Notes: generated by a model from the sequence alone, not told the origin. A DNA stretch of 64,000 nucleotides from Marivibrio sp040218065 (GCF_040218065.1 NZ_JAVJQE010000013.1:682001-746000); one strand, 5' to 3'; shown: positions 52,351 through 60,697, counted from the first letter of the stretch. A program made the numbers and translations.

Positions 52351-53208
52351 CTACAGCCCAAGGCGCGTCCAAAGCGCCCGCTCCTCCGCTGCGGTGAGCA
52401 GGCCGTCGGCCAGTTCCGCGCCCCAGCCGTCTACGCCCGGCAGGCCCGGGGCGGCCGCCCCGTCGCCGCCGAAGAGGCGTTGCAGGCGGGACTTGGGCGG
52501 GTTCATCAGGCGGAAGCGCACCTTCTCGCCGTAGATCTGGCGCAGCGTCGAGCGCATGTCGCCCAGCCCGTCGACGAGGCCGAGCTCCAGCCCCCGGCGG
52601 CCGGTCCAGAACTCCCCGGTGAAGAGCTGATCCATCTCCGCCTCGTCCAGGCGGGTCAGGCGGCGGTCCTTGACGTATTGAATGAACTGCTCGTGCAGAT
52701 CACGCTGGATGGCCTTCAGACGCTCCACCTCCTCCGGCTTCTCGGGCCGGAAGGGGTCGAGCATCGCCTTCTTGTCGCCCGCGGTGTGGACGCGCCGCTC
52801 GACGCCGATCTTCTCGATCGCATCCTGAAAGCCGAAGGAGGCCGAGACCACGCCGATTGAGCCGACGATCGTGCCCGGCATCGCGTAGAGATGATCGGCC
52901 GCGCAGGCGAGCCAATAGCCGCCGGAGGCCGCCGCATCCTCGCAGAAGGCGTAGACGGGGATGTTTTTCTGATCGGCCCATTGGCGGATACGTTCGGCGA
53001 TCAGCGCGCTTTGCACCGGGCTGCCGCCGGGGGAGTTGATCGCGAGCGCCACCGCCCGCGTCCCGCGCGCCGTGAAGGCCTTCTGGATCGGCCCGGCGAG
53101 GCTGTCCAAACTCAACCCCTTGCGCCCAAGGCCGCCGCCGGCCGCGATCACGCCGTTGAGGCGCAGCACCGACACCATGGGCTTGCCGCCCATCCCGAAC
53201 ATCGCCAT
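52351..53208 (-). CDS. S49-family signal-peptide peptidase (SohB/SppA-like)
   Basis: The 285-residue serine protease is a single-domain S49 peptidase. The nucleophile lies in AAASGGYWLACAADHLYAMPGTIVGSIGVV (Ser about 98), and the catalytic lysine in AGDKKAMLDPFRPEKPEE (about 150); INSPGGSPVQSALIAERI marks the substrate-binding oxyanion region. It has no signal peptide or TM helix at the N-terminus, so it may be cytoplasmic or peripheral, unlike SppA. It is expected to cut remnants of signal peptides or unfolded membrane proteins. The start at 53208 (MAMFGMGG) is preferred over an upstream frame extension. It lies in the conserved neighbourhood glyQ / peptidase / methyltransferase / DUF2007 / prenyl synthase. 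Confidence 0.88.
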   Translation of the reverse strand: MAMFGMGGKPMVSVLRLNGVIAAGGGLGRKGLSLDSLAGPIQKAFTARGTRAVALAINSPGGSPVQSALIAERIRQWADQKNIPVYAFCEDAAASGGYWLACAADHLYAMPGTIVGSIGVVSASFGFQDAIEKIGVERRVHTAGDKKAMLDPFRPEKPEEVERLKAIQRDLHEQFIQYVKDRRLTRLDEAEMDQLFTGEFWTGRRGLELGLVDGLGDMRSTLRQIYGEKVRFRLMNPPKSRLQRLFGGDGAAAPGLPGVDGWGAELADGLLTAAEERALWTRLGL

Positions 53209-53345
53209 CGCTGTCTTATCCAATTCTGTGCGTGAAAGTCCCCTCCCCCACAAATGGCGAGGGGGGCCGGCGGGTCAAGGCGGGAGGCCGTCAGCGCGCC
53301 TGCAGACACGCCGCTATTTCCCGCGCCCGCGCGCCCACGGTCCCA

Positions 53346-53440
53346 GGGCGCCCGCGCGAAGGCGGGGGCTTCCTTCCTAGGGCGCCCCCGCGAAGGCGGG
53401 GGCCTCCTTCCTAGGGCGCCCCCGCGAAGGCGGGGGCCTG
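53346..53440. repeat. Tandem 34-bp repeat built on a GCGGGG hairpin
   Basis: Units start at 53346, 53380 and 53414. Each has GGGCGCCCCCGCGAAGGCGG, then GGGC and CTTCCTTCCTA or a close variant; the third unit is cut after 27 bp and the first has one substitution in the palindrome (CCGCGCG). Another palindrome of the same family follows at about 53474-53493. The 300-bp gap between the peptidase and LysR genes (53209-53509) otherwise contains nothing recognisable. Confidence 0.8.
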
Positions 53441-53509
53441 GGGCGGGCCGCTTCTGCGCTGGCGCGCCGGGAAAGGTCCCCGCCGTCGCGGGGGCTCCCC
53501 CTCGTCCCC

Positions 53510-54409
53510 CTACCCTTGCGCATCCGCCTCGGCCTCCGCAATCAACCACTGGCGGAAGGTCTCGGCGGCCGGGCGCAGCGGCGACTTCTCGCGCCGGACG
53601 ATGTAGTAGGCGGTGTGCCGGCGATCCGGCGGCGGGGTGAAGGGGATGACGAGGCGCCCGGCCGCAATGTCGTCGCGCACCTGGGTCTCGACCCCCAGCA
53701 TCACCCCCTGCCCGCCGATCGCCGCCTGATAGCTGAGCGTCGTCAGCGAGAAGATGACGCCGCGGCGCGCATTCACCTCCGGCGCGCCGGCGCCGGCCAA
53801 CCAGAGCTCCCACTCCGCATACTCGCTGTCGTGCAGAAGGCGATGATGCGCGAGGTCTTGCGGCGTCTCCAGCTTGGGCGCTTGGGCCAGGTAATCCGGG
53901 CTGCACACCGGCACGAGGCGCCCGCCGATCAGCGCCTCGGCGACCAGGCCGGGCCAGTTCCCCTCCCCGTGCCGGATGCCGAGATCGACGTCCTCGCGCT
54001 CGAAATCCACCAGTTCCCGCGTCGGGTTGATGCGCAGCTGTATGTGGGGGGCGGTCTGTTCGAAGCGCGGCAGGCGCGGCACCAGCCAGCGCGAGGCGAA
54101 GGCGGAGGTGGTGGCGACGTGCAGCGGGCGATCCTCGTCCGCGCGGCGCAGGCGGATCGTCTCCTCCTCCACCCGGTCGAAGGCGTCGCGCACGGCGGCG
54201 TAGTAGCGCTGCCCGGCTTCCGTCAGGACGATCGACCGGCCCGCCCGCCGGATCACCGCAAAGCCGAGCCACCCCTCCAATGCGCGCAGCTGCTGGCTGA
54301 CGGCGGCGTGCGTGACGTTCAAATCGGCGGCGGCCTTGCTGACCGACAGATTGCGGGCGGCCGCCTCGAAGGCGCGCAGTTGGGTGAGGTTGGGAATGGC
54401 GCGGCGCAT
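53510..54409 (-). CDS. LysR-family regulator (GcvA-like)
   Basis: The 299-residue protein has an N-terminal winged helix-turn-helix (about 7-66) typical of the GcvA branch: PNLTQLRAFEAAARNLSVSKAAADLNVTHAAVSQQLRALEGWLG. The remainder is a LysR periplasmic-binding-like effector domain (SRWLVPRLPRFEQTAPHIQLRINP, DVDLGIRHGEGNWPGL). The C-terminus ends RQWLIAEAEADAQG. It reads away from a small gene; the shared gap contains a perfect LysR box 10 bp before the LysR start codon, so self-repression is likely. Confidence 0.92.
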   Translation of the reverse strand: MRRAIPNLTQLRAFEAAARNLSVSKAAADLNVTHAAVSQQLRALEGWLGFAVIRRAGRSIVLTEAGQRYYAAVRDAFDRVEEETIRLRRADEDRPLHVATTSAFASRWLVPRLPRFEQTAPHIQLRINPTRELVDFEREDVDLGIRHGEGNWPGLVAEALIGGRLVPVCSPDYLAQAPKLETPQDLAHHRLLHDSEYAEWELWLAGAGAPEVNARRGVIFSLTTLSYQAAIGGQGVMLGVETQVRDDIAAGRLVIPFTPPPDRRHTAYYIVRREKSPLRPAAETFRQWLIAEAEADAQG

Positions 54410-54418
54410 GACAAGAAA

Positions 54419-54435
54419 TGTAACTTGATCTTACA
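54419..54435. promoter_or_regulatory. LysR-type box TGTAA-N7-TTACA
   Basis: TGTAACTTGATCTTACA is a perfect 5+7+5 dyad of the T-N11-A type used by LysR proteins. It lies 10 bp before the LysR gene and 112 bp before the divergent 88-aa gene, the usual place for a regulator that controls its neighbour and itself. Confidence 0.7.
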
Positions 54436-54546
54436 TATTTGCAAGAATTGCTGAGTCGCCCGAAGTCAATCTTTTCCCTACATATGATCCCAGAAGGCGG
54501 CGCACATCGGCGACGCCAAAGACAAGAAACCGTAAGGAGATTTGCC

Positions 54547-54813
54547 ATGAACCCCTGGAACGACGTGACCCTGAGCCTGACCCGCCTCGGCGACGGCGCG
54601 CTGGACGCGCGCACCAACCCCTTCGGCGCCCAGAGCCTGCGCGAGCGGCTCGAGCTGGAGCGCGCCGACCGCAAGGCTCGCGCCCGCCGGCGCCGGCAGG
54701 AGGCGGTGGAGGCGCTGTCCGGCGCCGCGGCGGCGGCCTATCGCCGGCTGACCGTCGCCTACACCGAGCGGGCTCGGCGTCGCCTGACCCAGGACGGCGC
54801 CGCGGCCGCCTGA
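54547..54813 (+). CDS. Small basic helical protein, divergent from LysR
   Basis: The 88-residue protein is soluble and strongly helical with many arginines (SLRERLELERADRKARARRR, then YRRLTVAYTERARRRLTQ). A strong ribosome-binding site (GTAAGGAG) precedes the ATG, so the gene is very likely translated. No family is recognised with confidence; it has some likeness to short arginine-rich DUF1127-type proteins that flank LysR genes. The LysR box upstream makes it the probable target of the neighbouring regulator. Confidence 0.65.
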   Translation: MNPWNDVTLSLTRLGDGALDARTNPFGAQSLRERLELERADRKARARRRRQEAVEALSGAAAAAYRRLTVAYTERARRRLTQDGAAAA

Positions 54814-54858
54814 GGACCGGCCCGGCGGGTCCGCACGCCCGTCCCGCCCCAAAGCCCC

Positions 54859-54896
54859 GATCCGTCCGCAGCCCCCGAAACTCAGGCGGACGGATC
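54859..54896. terminator. Hairpin between convergent genes
   Basis: GATCCGTCCGC (54859-54869) and GCGGACGGATC (54886-54896) form a perfect 11-bp stem with a 16-nt loop. It lies between the converging 88-aa gene and the methyltransferase gene. There is no T tract on either side, so it may be a bidirectional or Rho-assisted terminator. Confidence 0.4.
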
Positions 54897-54926
54897 ACGG
54901 GCGGGCCGCGGGCCCCCGGATCGGCG

Positions 54927-55712
54927 TTAGAGGGACAACGCCGCCCCGTCGCGGAGCACCGCCTCCGCCTCGCGGGTGTAGCGTTGTCCCTCTTCTTTTT
55001 CGGGATCGCCGGCGTGCAGCATAAGGCCGGCGGCCAACAGGTCGGGGCTTTTCACGCCCTTGCGCGCGCGCACGATCACGCGCTTGGCCGCGCGCCCCGC
55101 GCGGGGCCACAGCGGAAAAATCGTGATCGCGCCGGCCCGCCCGCGCAGCAGGGCGCAAATCTCAGAAATCCGATCGGCGCGGTGGATCAGCGTCAGCCCG
55201 CCCTTCGGCGCAAGCGCCCGCAACCCCGCCTCGATCCAATCGGCCAACAGCGCCTCTCCCTCCCTGTTGGACGCGGCGCGCTGCGGGTGCGGCGAGGCCG
55301 CCGAAGCCTCGGCCCGATGATAGGGCGGATTGGCCATCACCTCGGCGAACACGCCCTGCGGCAGATCGTCCGGCGGGGCCAGCAGATCCCCGGTCAGGAT
55401 GCGTCCGCGGCCGGCCATGGCGTTCCGGTCCAGATTGGCGCGGGCGAGGTGCGCCGTCTCCGGGTCGCGCTCCATCCCCCAAAGCTCGGCGTGGGCGACG
55501 CGCGCGCCGTAGCACAGCAGGGCGACGCCGGCCCCGCAGCCGAGATCCAGCACCGGTCCGCCGGCGCGCGCGCCGCGGTCATTGACGGACGGGACGGCGG
55601 CGGCCAGCAGCACCGGATCCATGGCGGCGCGATAGCCCTGTTTCGGCTGGCGAACGCGAACCCGGCCGTCGAGGAAGGCGTCGTCGGTGAAATCGCGAAG
55701 AGGCTCTCTCAC
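54927..55712 (-). CDS. N6-adenine methyltransferase, TrmN6/YfiC-like
   Basis: The 261-residue enzyme is a Rossmann methyltransferase with the SAM motif VLDLGCGAGVALLCYGARV and the catalytic NPPY motif (ANPPYHRAEAS) typical of N6-adenine or N5-glutamine methylation. YfiC-type relatives methylate A37 of tRNA1-Val. N-terminal RVRQPKQGYRAAMDPVLLAAA matches this group. The GTG at 55712 overlaps the DUF2007 gene's TGA (GTGA); a TTG one codon earlier is also possible. It belongs to the neighbourhood glyQ / S49 peptidase / methyltransferase / DUF2007 // prenyl synthase. Confidence 0.82.
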   Translation of the reverse strand: MREPLRDFTDDAFLDGRVRVRQPKQGYRAAMDPVLLAAAVPSVNDRGARAGGPVLDLGCGAGVALLCYGARVAHAELWGMERDPETAHLARANLDRNAMAGRGRILTGDLLAPPDDLPQGVFAEVMANPPYHRAEASAASPHPQRAASNREGEALLADWIEAGLRALAPKGGLTLIHRADRISEICALLRGRAGAITIFPLWPRAGRAAKRVIVRARKGVKSPDLLAAGLMLHAGDPEKEEGQRYTREAEAVLRDGAALSL

Positions 55713-55918
55713 CAATGCTCCTCCGCCTCCATCAGCAGCCGGCGCGCGCGCTCATAGTCCTCCTCCAGCACCATGAGGCGACGCTCCAGCGCGCCGATCG
55801 ACCCCTCGGCGACGCTGGCGTGGAGGTCCATCATCACCGCCTCGATGCCGCTTTCGGCCAACAATGCGGTGAGGAAGCTCAGCCGCACCGGATCGTTGCT
55901 TCGCACCAGTTCGCGCAT
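55709..55918 (-). CDS. DUF2007 small protein
   Basis: The 69-residue protein fits DUF2007 (putative signal-transducing, GlnB-like fold): MRELVRSNDPVRLSFLTALL, AESGIEAVMMDLHASVAEGS, then RLMVLEEDYERARRLLMEAE. It begins at an ATG with GGAGGAG upstream and overlaps the methyltransferase gene by 4 bases, so the two are coupled. The role is unknown; the constant pairing with a tRNA-type methyltransferase may indicate a regulator of it. Confidence 0.85.
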   Translation of the reverse strand: MRELVRSNDPVRLSFLTALLAESGIEAVMMDLHASVAEGSIGALERRLMVLEEDYERARRLLMEAEEHW

Positions 55919-56050
55919 TGCTCCTCCGCCCGTCTTCCGCCGCCTGTTGAGCTTGACCCTCCCCCGCCGCGGACTATGGTTCGCGCGTGGGGCGGCGCGC
56001 GTCAATCGGCGCGCGCATCCCGCCTCGGGATATGAGTTGGAGAGGGACCG

Positions 56051-57091
56051 GTGGCGAAGGTGGTGAAGCTGCACGGCGACAAGAACGCCAAGCCGGAGGC
56101 GGCGGACGCCCGCAAGCCCTCCTTCGACAATCTCGCGCGGCTGGTCGACGCCGACATGGCGCGGGTGAACCAGCACATCCTCGACCATATGCAAAGCCCG
56201 GTGGCGCTGATCCCGCAATTGGCCGGCCATCTGATCGCCGCCGGCGGCAAGCGCCTGCGCCCGATGATGGTCTGCGCGGCCGCCCAGCTGTGCGGCTACA
56301 CCGGCAGCCGGCACGTCGGCCTGGCCGCCTGCGTGGAGTTCATTCACACGGCCACGCTGCTGCATGACGACGTGGTGGACGAAAGCGACCTGCGCCGCGG
56401 GCAGGAAAGCGCCAACGCTCTGTGGGGCAATCAGGCGAGCGTGCTGGTCGGCGACTTCCTGTTCAGCCGCGCCTTTCAGCTGATGACGGCCGACGGGCAG
56501 TTAAAGGTCTTGAAGATCCTCTCCGACGCCTCGGCCGTGATCGCCGAGGGCGAGGTGCTGCAGTTGATGACGGCGAACGCCCCCGACACCTCGGAGGAGG
56601 ATTATCTGCGCGTGATCCGCTCCAAGACGGCCGCGCTGTTCGCCGCGGCCAGCCAGATCGGCGCCGTCGTCGCCGACCGCCCGCACAAGGAGGAGGAGGC
56701 GCTCCACTCCTACGGCATGAATCTGGGCGTCGCCTTCCAGCTGGTGGACGACGTGCTGGACTACTCGGCCGACCAGGCGGCGCTGGGCAAGACGATCGGC
56801 GACGATTTCCGCGAGGGCAAGGTGACCCTGCCCGTCGTCCTCGCCTGGCGGCGCGGCACGGAGGAGGAGCGGGAGTTCTGGCGCCGCACCGTCGAACGCT
56901 CCGAGCAGGAGGGCGGCGACCTGGAGCGCGCGATGGAGATCATGGCGCGCCACACGACGCTGACCGACACGCTGGAGCGGGCGCGGCACTACGGCGCGAT
57001 CGCCCGCGATTCACTCGGCATCTTCCCCGACGGCGAGGTGAAAAGCGCGATGCTGGAGGCCGTCGACTTCGTGATCGATCGGGCCTATTGA
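56051..57091 (+). CDS. Polyprenyl (octa/decaprenyl) diphosphate synthase
   Basis: The 346-residue trans-prenyltransferase lengthens prenyl chains for the ubiquinone tail. Both aspartate-rich motifs are present: first LLHDDVVDESDLRRG (about 109-123) and second LVDDVLDYSAD (about 236-246), with GGKRLRPM before the first and KSAMLEAVDFVIDRAY at the end. The GTG start has GAGGGACC upstream. It is divergent from the DUF2007/methyltransferase pair. The product is probably a C40-C50 chain, since alphaproteobacteria mostly use Q-10, but the chain length cannot be read. Confidence 0.93.
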   Translation: MAKVVKLHGDKNAKPEAADARKPSFDNLARLVDADMARVNQHILDHMQSPVALIPQLAGHLIAAGGKRLRPMMVCAAAQLCGYTGSRHVGLAACVEFIHTATLLHDDVVDESDLRRGQESANALWGNQASVLVGDFLFSRAFQLMTADGQLKVLKILSDASAVIAEGEVLQLMTANAPDTSEEDYLRVIRSKTAALFAAASQIGAVVADRPHKEEEALHSYGMNLGVAFQLVDDVLDYSADQAALGKTIGDDFREGKVTLPVVLAWRRGTEEEREFWRRTVERSEQEGGDLERAMEIMARHTTLTDTLERARHYGAIARDSLGIFPDGEVKSAMLEAVDFVIDRAY

Positions 57092-57110
57092 GCGCGTCGC
57101 CGCGCTTCCC

Positions 57111-57539
57111 TCAACTCATCACGTAATCGCGCAGCGCCTCGGCCTCGTGCTGCAGAGCGGCGATGCGATGCTTCACGACGTCGCCGATCGAGATCACGCC
57201 GACCAGCTTGCCGCCCTCGACGACCGGCATGTGGCGGAAGCGGCCCTCGGTCATCTTGCGCATGACGCTGTCGATGGTCTCCGAGCGGGTGACGGTCGAG
57301 ACCTCCGCCGTCATCAGGCTGGCCACAGTCTGGGTCATCACCGCGGGGCCGGCGGCCCCCAGGCCGCGGACCACGTCGCGCTCGGAGAGGATGCCGCACA
57401 CGCTCTCGCCGTCGACGACGACCAGCGCGCCGACCTTCTTCTCGGCCAGAACGGCCACCGCTTTCGAGATCGGCAAATCGGCGGTCACGGTCAGGACGTC
57501 GCCGTTTTCCTTGGACGCCAAGATTGACGCTACGCTCAT
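57111..57539 (-). CDS. Two-CBS-domain protein
   Basis: The 142-residue protein consists of a CBS pair (Bateman module), which binds adenine nucleotides and acts as an energy sensor. First domain: VTADLPISKAVAVLAEKKVGALVVVDGESVCGILSERDVVRGL; second: SETIDSVMRKMTEGRFRHMPVVEGGKLVGVISIGDVVKHRI, both with the G-h-x-S/T-x-x-D ribose motif (SERD, SIGD). AAGGAGG lies upstream of the ATG. It stands alone, converging with the prenyl synthase, and its partner is unknown. Confidence 0.92.
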   Translation of the reverse strand: MSVASILASKENGDVLTVTADLPISKAVAVLAEKKVGALVVVDGESVCGILSERDVVRGLGAAGPAVMTQTVASLMTAEVSTVTRSETIDSVMRKMTEGRFRHMPVVEGGKLVGVISIGDVVKHRIAALQHEAEALRDYVMS

Positions 57540-57674
57540 GGCTGCTTTCGCCTCCTTGTTCCCTCCCAGGGCGGACGGAGACATGGTAGGCGGCCCCGCC
57601 CGTCTTCTTGCCGGGGCAGTATAACCCATTCGAGCCTCAGTGATAACCGCACCGACCGGCGGGGGCGCGGCTCC

Positions 57675-58337
57675 TCAGAACGCGCTGTTCGGCTCCTTGA
57701 GGAAGGCGGCCTCTTCCGCGGTCGTCTCGCGGCCGAGGACCTTGTTGCGGTGGGGAAAGCGGCCGAAGCGATCGACGATCTCCTTGTGGCGCTCGGCGAA
57801 CCAAAGGGCGTCGGGGTCCTCCAAGGTCGCGAACAGATCGACGCAGCGCGCCTGATCCTCCGGCGCCTCCGAATGCATGAAGGGCATGTAGAGGAATTGG
57901 CGGGCGCGCGCGCTCATGCCGCGGTCGAGCCCGCGCTCGATCGCCTCGTCGGCCAGCGCGCGCGCCTGATCGTCGGTCGCGTAGGCTCGCGGATCGTCGC
58001 GATAGAGATTGCGGGGGAACTGGTCCAGCACGATGACGGCGGCCAGCAGCCCGCCCGGGCTTCCCGCCCAGTGCGGCATGGCGCCGGTCGCGACTCGCGC
58101 GGTCAAGGTGGCGAAACGCTCGGCGATCGCGGCGTCGACGCGGTCGTCTTTGGCGAACCATTGCCTGGGCGTCAGTTCCCCGAACCAAAAATCGAGGACG
58201 GACTGCGCATCGTCGTCCGGTCCCTCGACGCCAAGCGTCCCGACGTCCGATCCGACCGGCCGCTCGACAGTCTGATCGCCGCCCTCTTGGGAGCTTTGCG
58301 CCGCGTCCGTCGCCGCCGCCTCGTCGCTCTCGTCCAT
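57675..58337 (-). CDS. DUF924 family protein
   Basis: The 220-residue protein has an N-terminal acidic segment of about 50 residues and a DUF924 domain with all-helical TPR-like repeats: VLDFWFGELTPRQWFAKDDRVDAAI at the start, LDQFPRNLYRDDPRAYATDDQARALADEAIERG in the middle and FGRFPHRNKVLGRETTAEEAAFLKE at the end. These conserved blocks are diagnostic, although no biochemical function is known. The ATG at 58337 is chosen because of GGGAGAG upstream; a longer frame begins with a glycine run that is unlikely to be coded. Confidence 0.87.
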   Translation of the reverse strand: MDESDEAAATDAAQSSQEGGDQTVERPVGSDVGTLGVEGPDDDAQSVLDFWFGELTPRQWFAKDDRVDAAIAERFATLTARVATGAMPHWAGSPGGLLAAVIVLDQFPRNLYRDDPRAYATDDQARALADEAIERGLDRGMSARARQFLYMPFMHSEAPEDQARCVDLFATLEDPDALWFAERHKEIVDRFGRFPHRNKVLGRETTAEEAAFLKEPNSAF

Positions 58338-58583
58338 CCCGACGCTCTCCCTGAGGGGGCGGGAGTCGGATCGAAAGCGACCCGCTCCGCCGCTGGCTCC
58401 GCCACCGCCGCCGCCGTTGCCGGCGATCAAGCCTATGGCCTTGAAAGCGCGGGCGCAATCGCCGCCGGGGGCGGACGCGCCGCGGGCGAGAAAAGCGCCG
58501 CCCGATAGGCTTGCGCCGCTCCAGCCGAACAGCTATAAGCCGATCCGCCGCGGCGAGGCGAAAGCCCCGTCGGCCGGTCGGAA

Positions 58584-58660
58584 CGGAGCGTAGCTCAGCC
58601 TGGTAGAGCACTGTCTTCGGGAGGCAGGGGTCGTTGGTTCAAATCCAGCCGCTCCGACCA
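58584..58660 (+). tRNA. tRNA-Pro(CGG)
   Basis: A 77-nt cloverleaf with encoded CCA: acceptor arm CGGAGCG (58584-58590) pairs with CGCTCCG (58650-58656), the D arm contains AGCTCAGCCTGGTAGAGC, the anticodon stem CTGTC/GGCAG encloses the loop TTCGGGA with anticodon CGG, and the T arm has GGTTCAAATCC. It reads CCG codons of proline, a frequent codon in this GC-rich DNA. A terminator follows directly. Confidence 0.97.
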
Positions 58661-58662
58661 CA

Positions 58663-58699
58663 GAAAAGCCCCGCGATCCAATGGATCGCGGGGCTTTTC
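58663..58699 (+). terminator. Intrinsic terminator of tRNA-Pro
   Basis: GAAAAGCCCCGCGATCC and its complement form a perfect 17-bp stem with the 3-base loop AAT; the T-rich 3' arm (CTTTTCTTG) is the release site. It starts 3 bp after the tRNA. Confidence 0.9.
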
Positions 58700-58834
58700 T
58701 TGTCAGGAGCGCCGGCGTGATTGCGCATCGCTGGGGAGCGTGTTCGGCTTTAAGGTGCGGCCGGCCCGCGTTCCTTCTACACTGGGCGAGACGCCCGGCG
58801 CGCCGGATCAAGACACCGAGGGTAGAGCGCCCCC

Positions 58835-59287
58835 ATGCTCATGTTCGTTCTGTTCTTGGCGATTTGCGCCGTCCCGGCGGCGGCGGGTTTGTTCTTCAAG
58901 CCGGGGGAGTGGTATCGCACGCTCGACAAACCGAGCTGGACGCCGCCGGACTGGGTGTTTCCGATCGTCTGGGCCGCGCTTTACCTGCTGATGTCCTGGG
59001 CGGCGGCGCGAGTGGCGAGCTTGCCGGACAACGATCTGGCGCTCGGCCTCTGGTCGCTTCAGATCACCGTCAGCACGCTTTGGTCCGCGGTCTTCTTCGG
59101 GCTCCGCCGCATCGCCGCGGGGGCGGCGATCATCGTCATTCTCTGGCTGGCGGTGGCGGCGACCACGGCCGCCTTCCTGGCGCACGACCGGATCGCGGCG
59201 CTGATGATGGTCCCCTACCTCGCCTGGGGCGCCGTCGCGCTGGCGCTCAACCTTTGGATCATGAAACGCAATCCGCAGCCTGCGTGA
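58835..59287 (+). CDS. tspO: TspO/MBR family membrane protein
   Basis: The 150-residue protein is a five-helix membrane protein that binds tetrapyrroles (porphyrin, haem) and is involved in stress or oxygen-dependent signalling in alphaproteobacteria. The signature W-x-P-P-x-W-V-F-P-x-V-W appears as SWTPPDWVFPIVWAALYLLM in the loop before helix 2; the other conserved blocks (LALGLWSLQITVSTLWSAVFFGLR, YLAWGAVALALNLWIMKRN) are present, including the C-terminal aromatic ligand-site residues. The ATG at 58835 is followed 6 bases later by another. It lies between tRNA-Pro and the TauD-like gene, which converges with it. Confidence 0.93.
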   Translation: MLMFVLFLAICAVPAAAGLFFKPGEWYRTLDKPSWTPPDWVFPIVWAALYLLMSWAAARVASLPDNDLALGLWSLQITVSTLWSAVFFGLRRIAAGAAIIVILWLAVAATTAAFLAHDRIAALMMVPYLAWGAVALALNLWIMKRNPQPA

Positions 59288-59308
59288 GCCGCTCGCGTCG
59301 CGTCCGCC

Positions 59309-60301
59309 CTAGGTCGGCGCCCGCCCGCCCGTCGCGTCCTCCGGGGCGAGCAGGATGACGCGCCACATGTCGCGGAAATGGCGGACCGGGTCGAAACCTG
59401 TTCCGGCGTGCATGGTGCAGCGGTTGTCCCAAACCACGAGGTCGCCCGGCCGCCAGTCCCATTTGATCGTGAAGGCCGGTCCGGTCAGAAACGGCAGCAA
59501 GTCGCGCAGGATCGAAACGCTTTCATCCTCGATCCCTTCCAGGTCCCAATAATCCTGTTGGGCGGGGGCGACCGGCGTCCCCTTCGGCAGCAGCGCGCAG
59601 GTCGAGCTGTTCAGCCCGTATATCGCGGGCTCGCCGCTCACCGGATGGGTCAGGACGACGGGAACGCGGTTTGGCGGATTCGCGGCGCGCTGCGCCTCGC
59701 TCAGCACGGGATAGGTCGGCGTGTAGCGGTTGATTTTTCGGTCGTGGTGGGCGAGCGAGCAGACCGCCTCAAGCCGTGATAGCGCGTCCTGCGTCGCCGC
59801 GTTCAGCGCCGCATAGGCGCGCCGCGTATCCGCGAAAAGCGTTTGCCCGCCCCGTTCGGGCGCGGCCTTGCAATGCAGGAGCGAGCCGATCGGCGGGTTC
59901 GGATTGAACACCGAATCGGTGTGCCAGACCGGGCGCTGCGTGATCGGGTCGTAGCGGATGTCGGCGTCGTCCTCGACCAGCGGCGCGTCGACATACTGGG
60001 CGATGAAGGCGCCCGTCTCGTCGCGCGCATTGCCGATGCGAAGGATCGGCGTGCCCGGGACCGAGAGGGCGTCGCGGGCCGAAGCGACCGTGCGATCGAC
60101 GGTCCCGAAGACGTCGCCCCAGTCCATCATTTCGTCCGGCGAGAGGTCGGCCAGCGCCTCGCCCCGAACCGCAAGCACACCGTGCTCGGCCCACAAGGCC
60201 GACGCCTCGGCCTGAAAGGCGGGGTCCGTGAGCCGCGCCGGCGCCACGTCCTCGATCAGCACGCCGAAGTCGCCGTTCAGCGTTCGCACGCTTTCCTGCA
60301 T
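59309..60301 (-). CDS. TauD/TfdA-family 2-oxoglutarate-dependent dioxygenase
   Basis: The 330-residue enzyme uses Fe(II), 2-oxoglutarate and O2 to hydroxylate a substrate. The iron triad is complete: H and D in RPVWHTDSVFNPNPP (about residues 126-128) and the distal H in WDNRCTMHAGTGFD (about 301); the arginine that binds 2-oxoglutarate follows in RHFRDMWRVILLAPED. Relatives cleave taurine, aryloxyacetic acids or other sulfonates or carnitine precursors; the substrate here is unknown. AGAAGGAGCG upstream supports the ATG at 60301. It converges with tspO. Confidence 0.9.
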   Translation of the reverse strand: MQESVRTLNGDFGVLIEDVAPARLTDPAFQAEASALWAEHGVLAVRGEALADLSPDEMMDWGDVFGTVDRTVASARDALSVPGTPILRIGNARDETGAFIAQYVDAPLVEDDADIRYDPITQRPVWHTDSVFNPNPPIGSLLHCKAAPERGGQTLFADTRRAYAALNAATQDALSRLEAVCSLAHHDRKINRYTPTYPVLSEAQRAANPPNRVPVVLTHPVSGEPAIYGLNSSTCALLPKGTPVAPAQQDYWDLEGIEDESVSILRDLLPFLTGPAFTIKWDWRPGDLVVWDNRCTMHAGTGFDPVRHFRDMWRVILLAPEDATGGRAPT

Positions 60302-60697
60302 GATCGCGCTCCTTCTGCGTCGTCTCCGTCGCGGCCGGGCCGCATCGTGCGTCCCTGACGCACGCTACAGGACAAGACCAGGCTTTGGCGAGATCGGCGC
60401 AAGGCCGCCTCTTCGCGGCGACGCGGCGCGGATCCGACGCCGCGCGGACGCCGGCCCCCGTCCTCGCGCCGCAAGCCGGCGCATGATCCCGGCCGGAGCC
60501 GAGGAGCCTAGGAGGCGTCGACGCGTTGCGGGCGACCGGTGAACGAGGCCGGGCGGCCGTATTTATATCAGGATTTATATCTGGCGGCCTTGCTCTCGCG
60601 CCCGCCCGCCAGCGTCCCCATATGCGACAGGCGGCGCAAGCTCGCCAGGCGACACGCGCCTGACGGGCGAGACGACCGAACGAGGCCAGACGCCCTC
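60302..60697. other. Divergent intergenic region without a recognisable gene
   Basis: This 396-bp gap separates the leftward dioxygenase gene from the rightward transglutaminase gene. The frame of the transglutaminase gene is open here but has no conserved content. It contains the AT-rich tandem repeat at 60561-60584, noted separately. No other structure was seen. Confidence 0.6.
60561..60584. repeat. Two tandem 12-bp AT-rich repeats
   Basis: ATTTATATCAGG is followed at once by ATTTATATCTGG (11 of 12 identical), an AT-rich island in very GC-rich DNA, 114 bp before the transglutaminase start. It may be a promoter or a regulator-binding pair. Confidence 0.5.

Noticed and set aside
53346..53440. 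Regular 34-bp repeats that might be taken for CRISPR.
   Set aside because: The units touch each other without variable spacers, and no cas genes are in the window.
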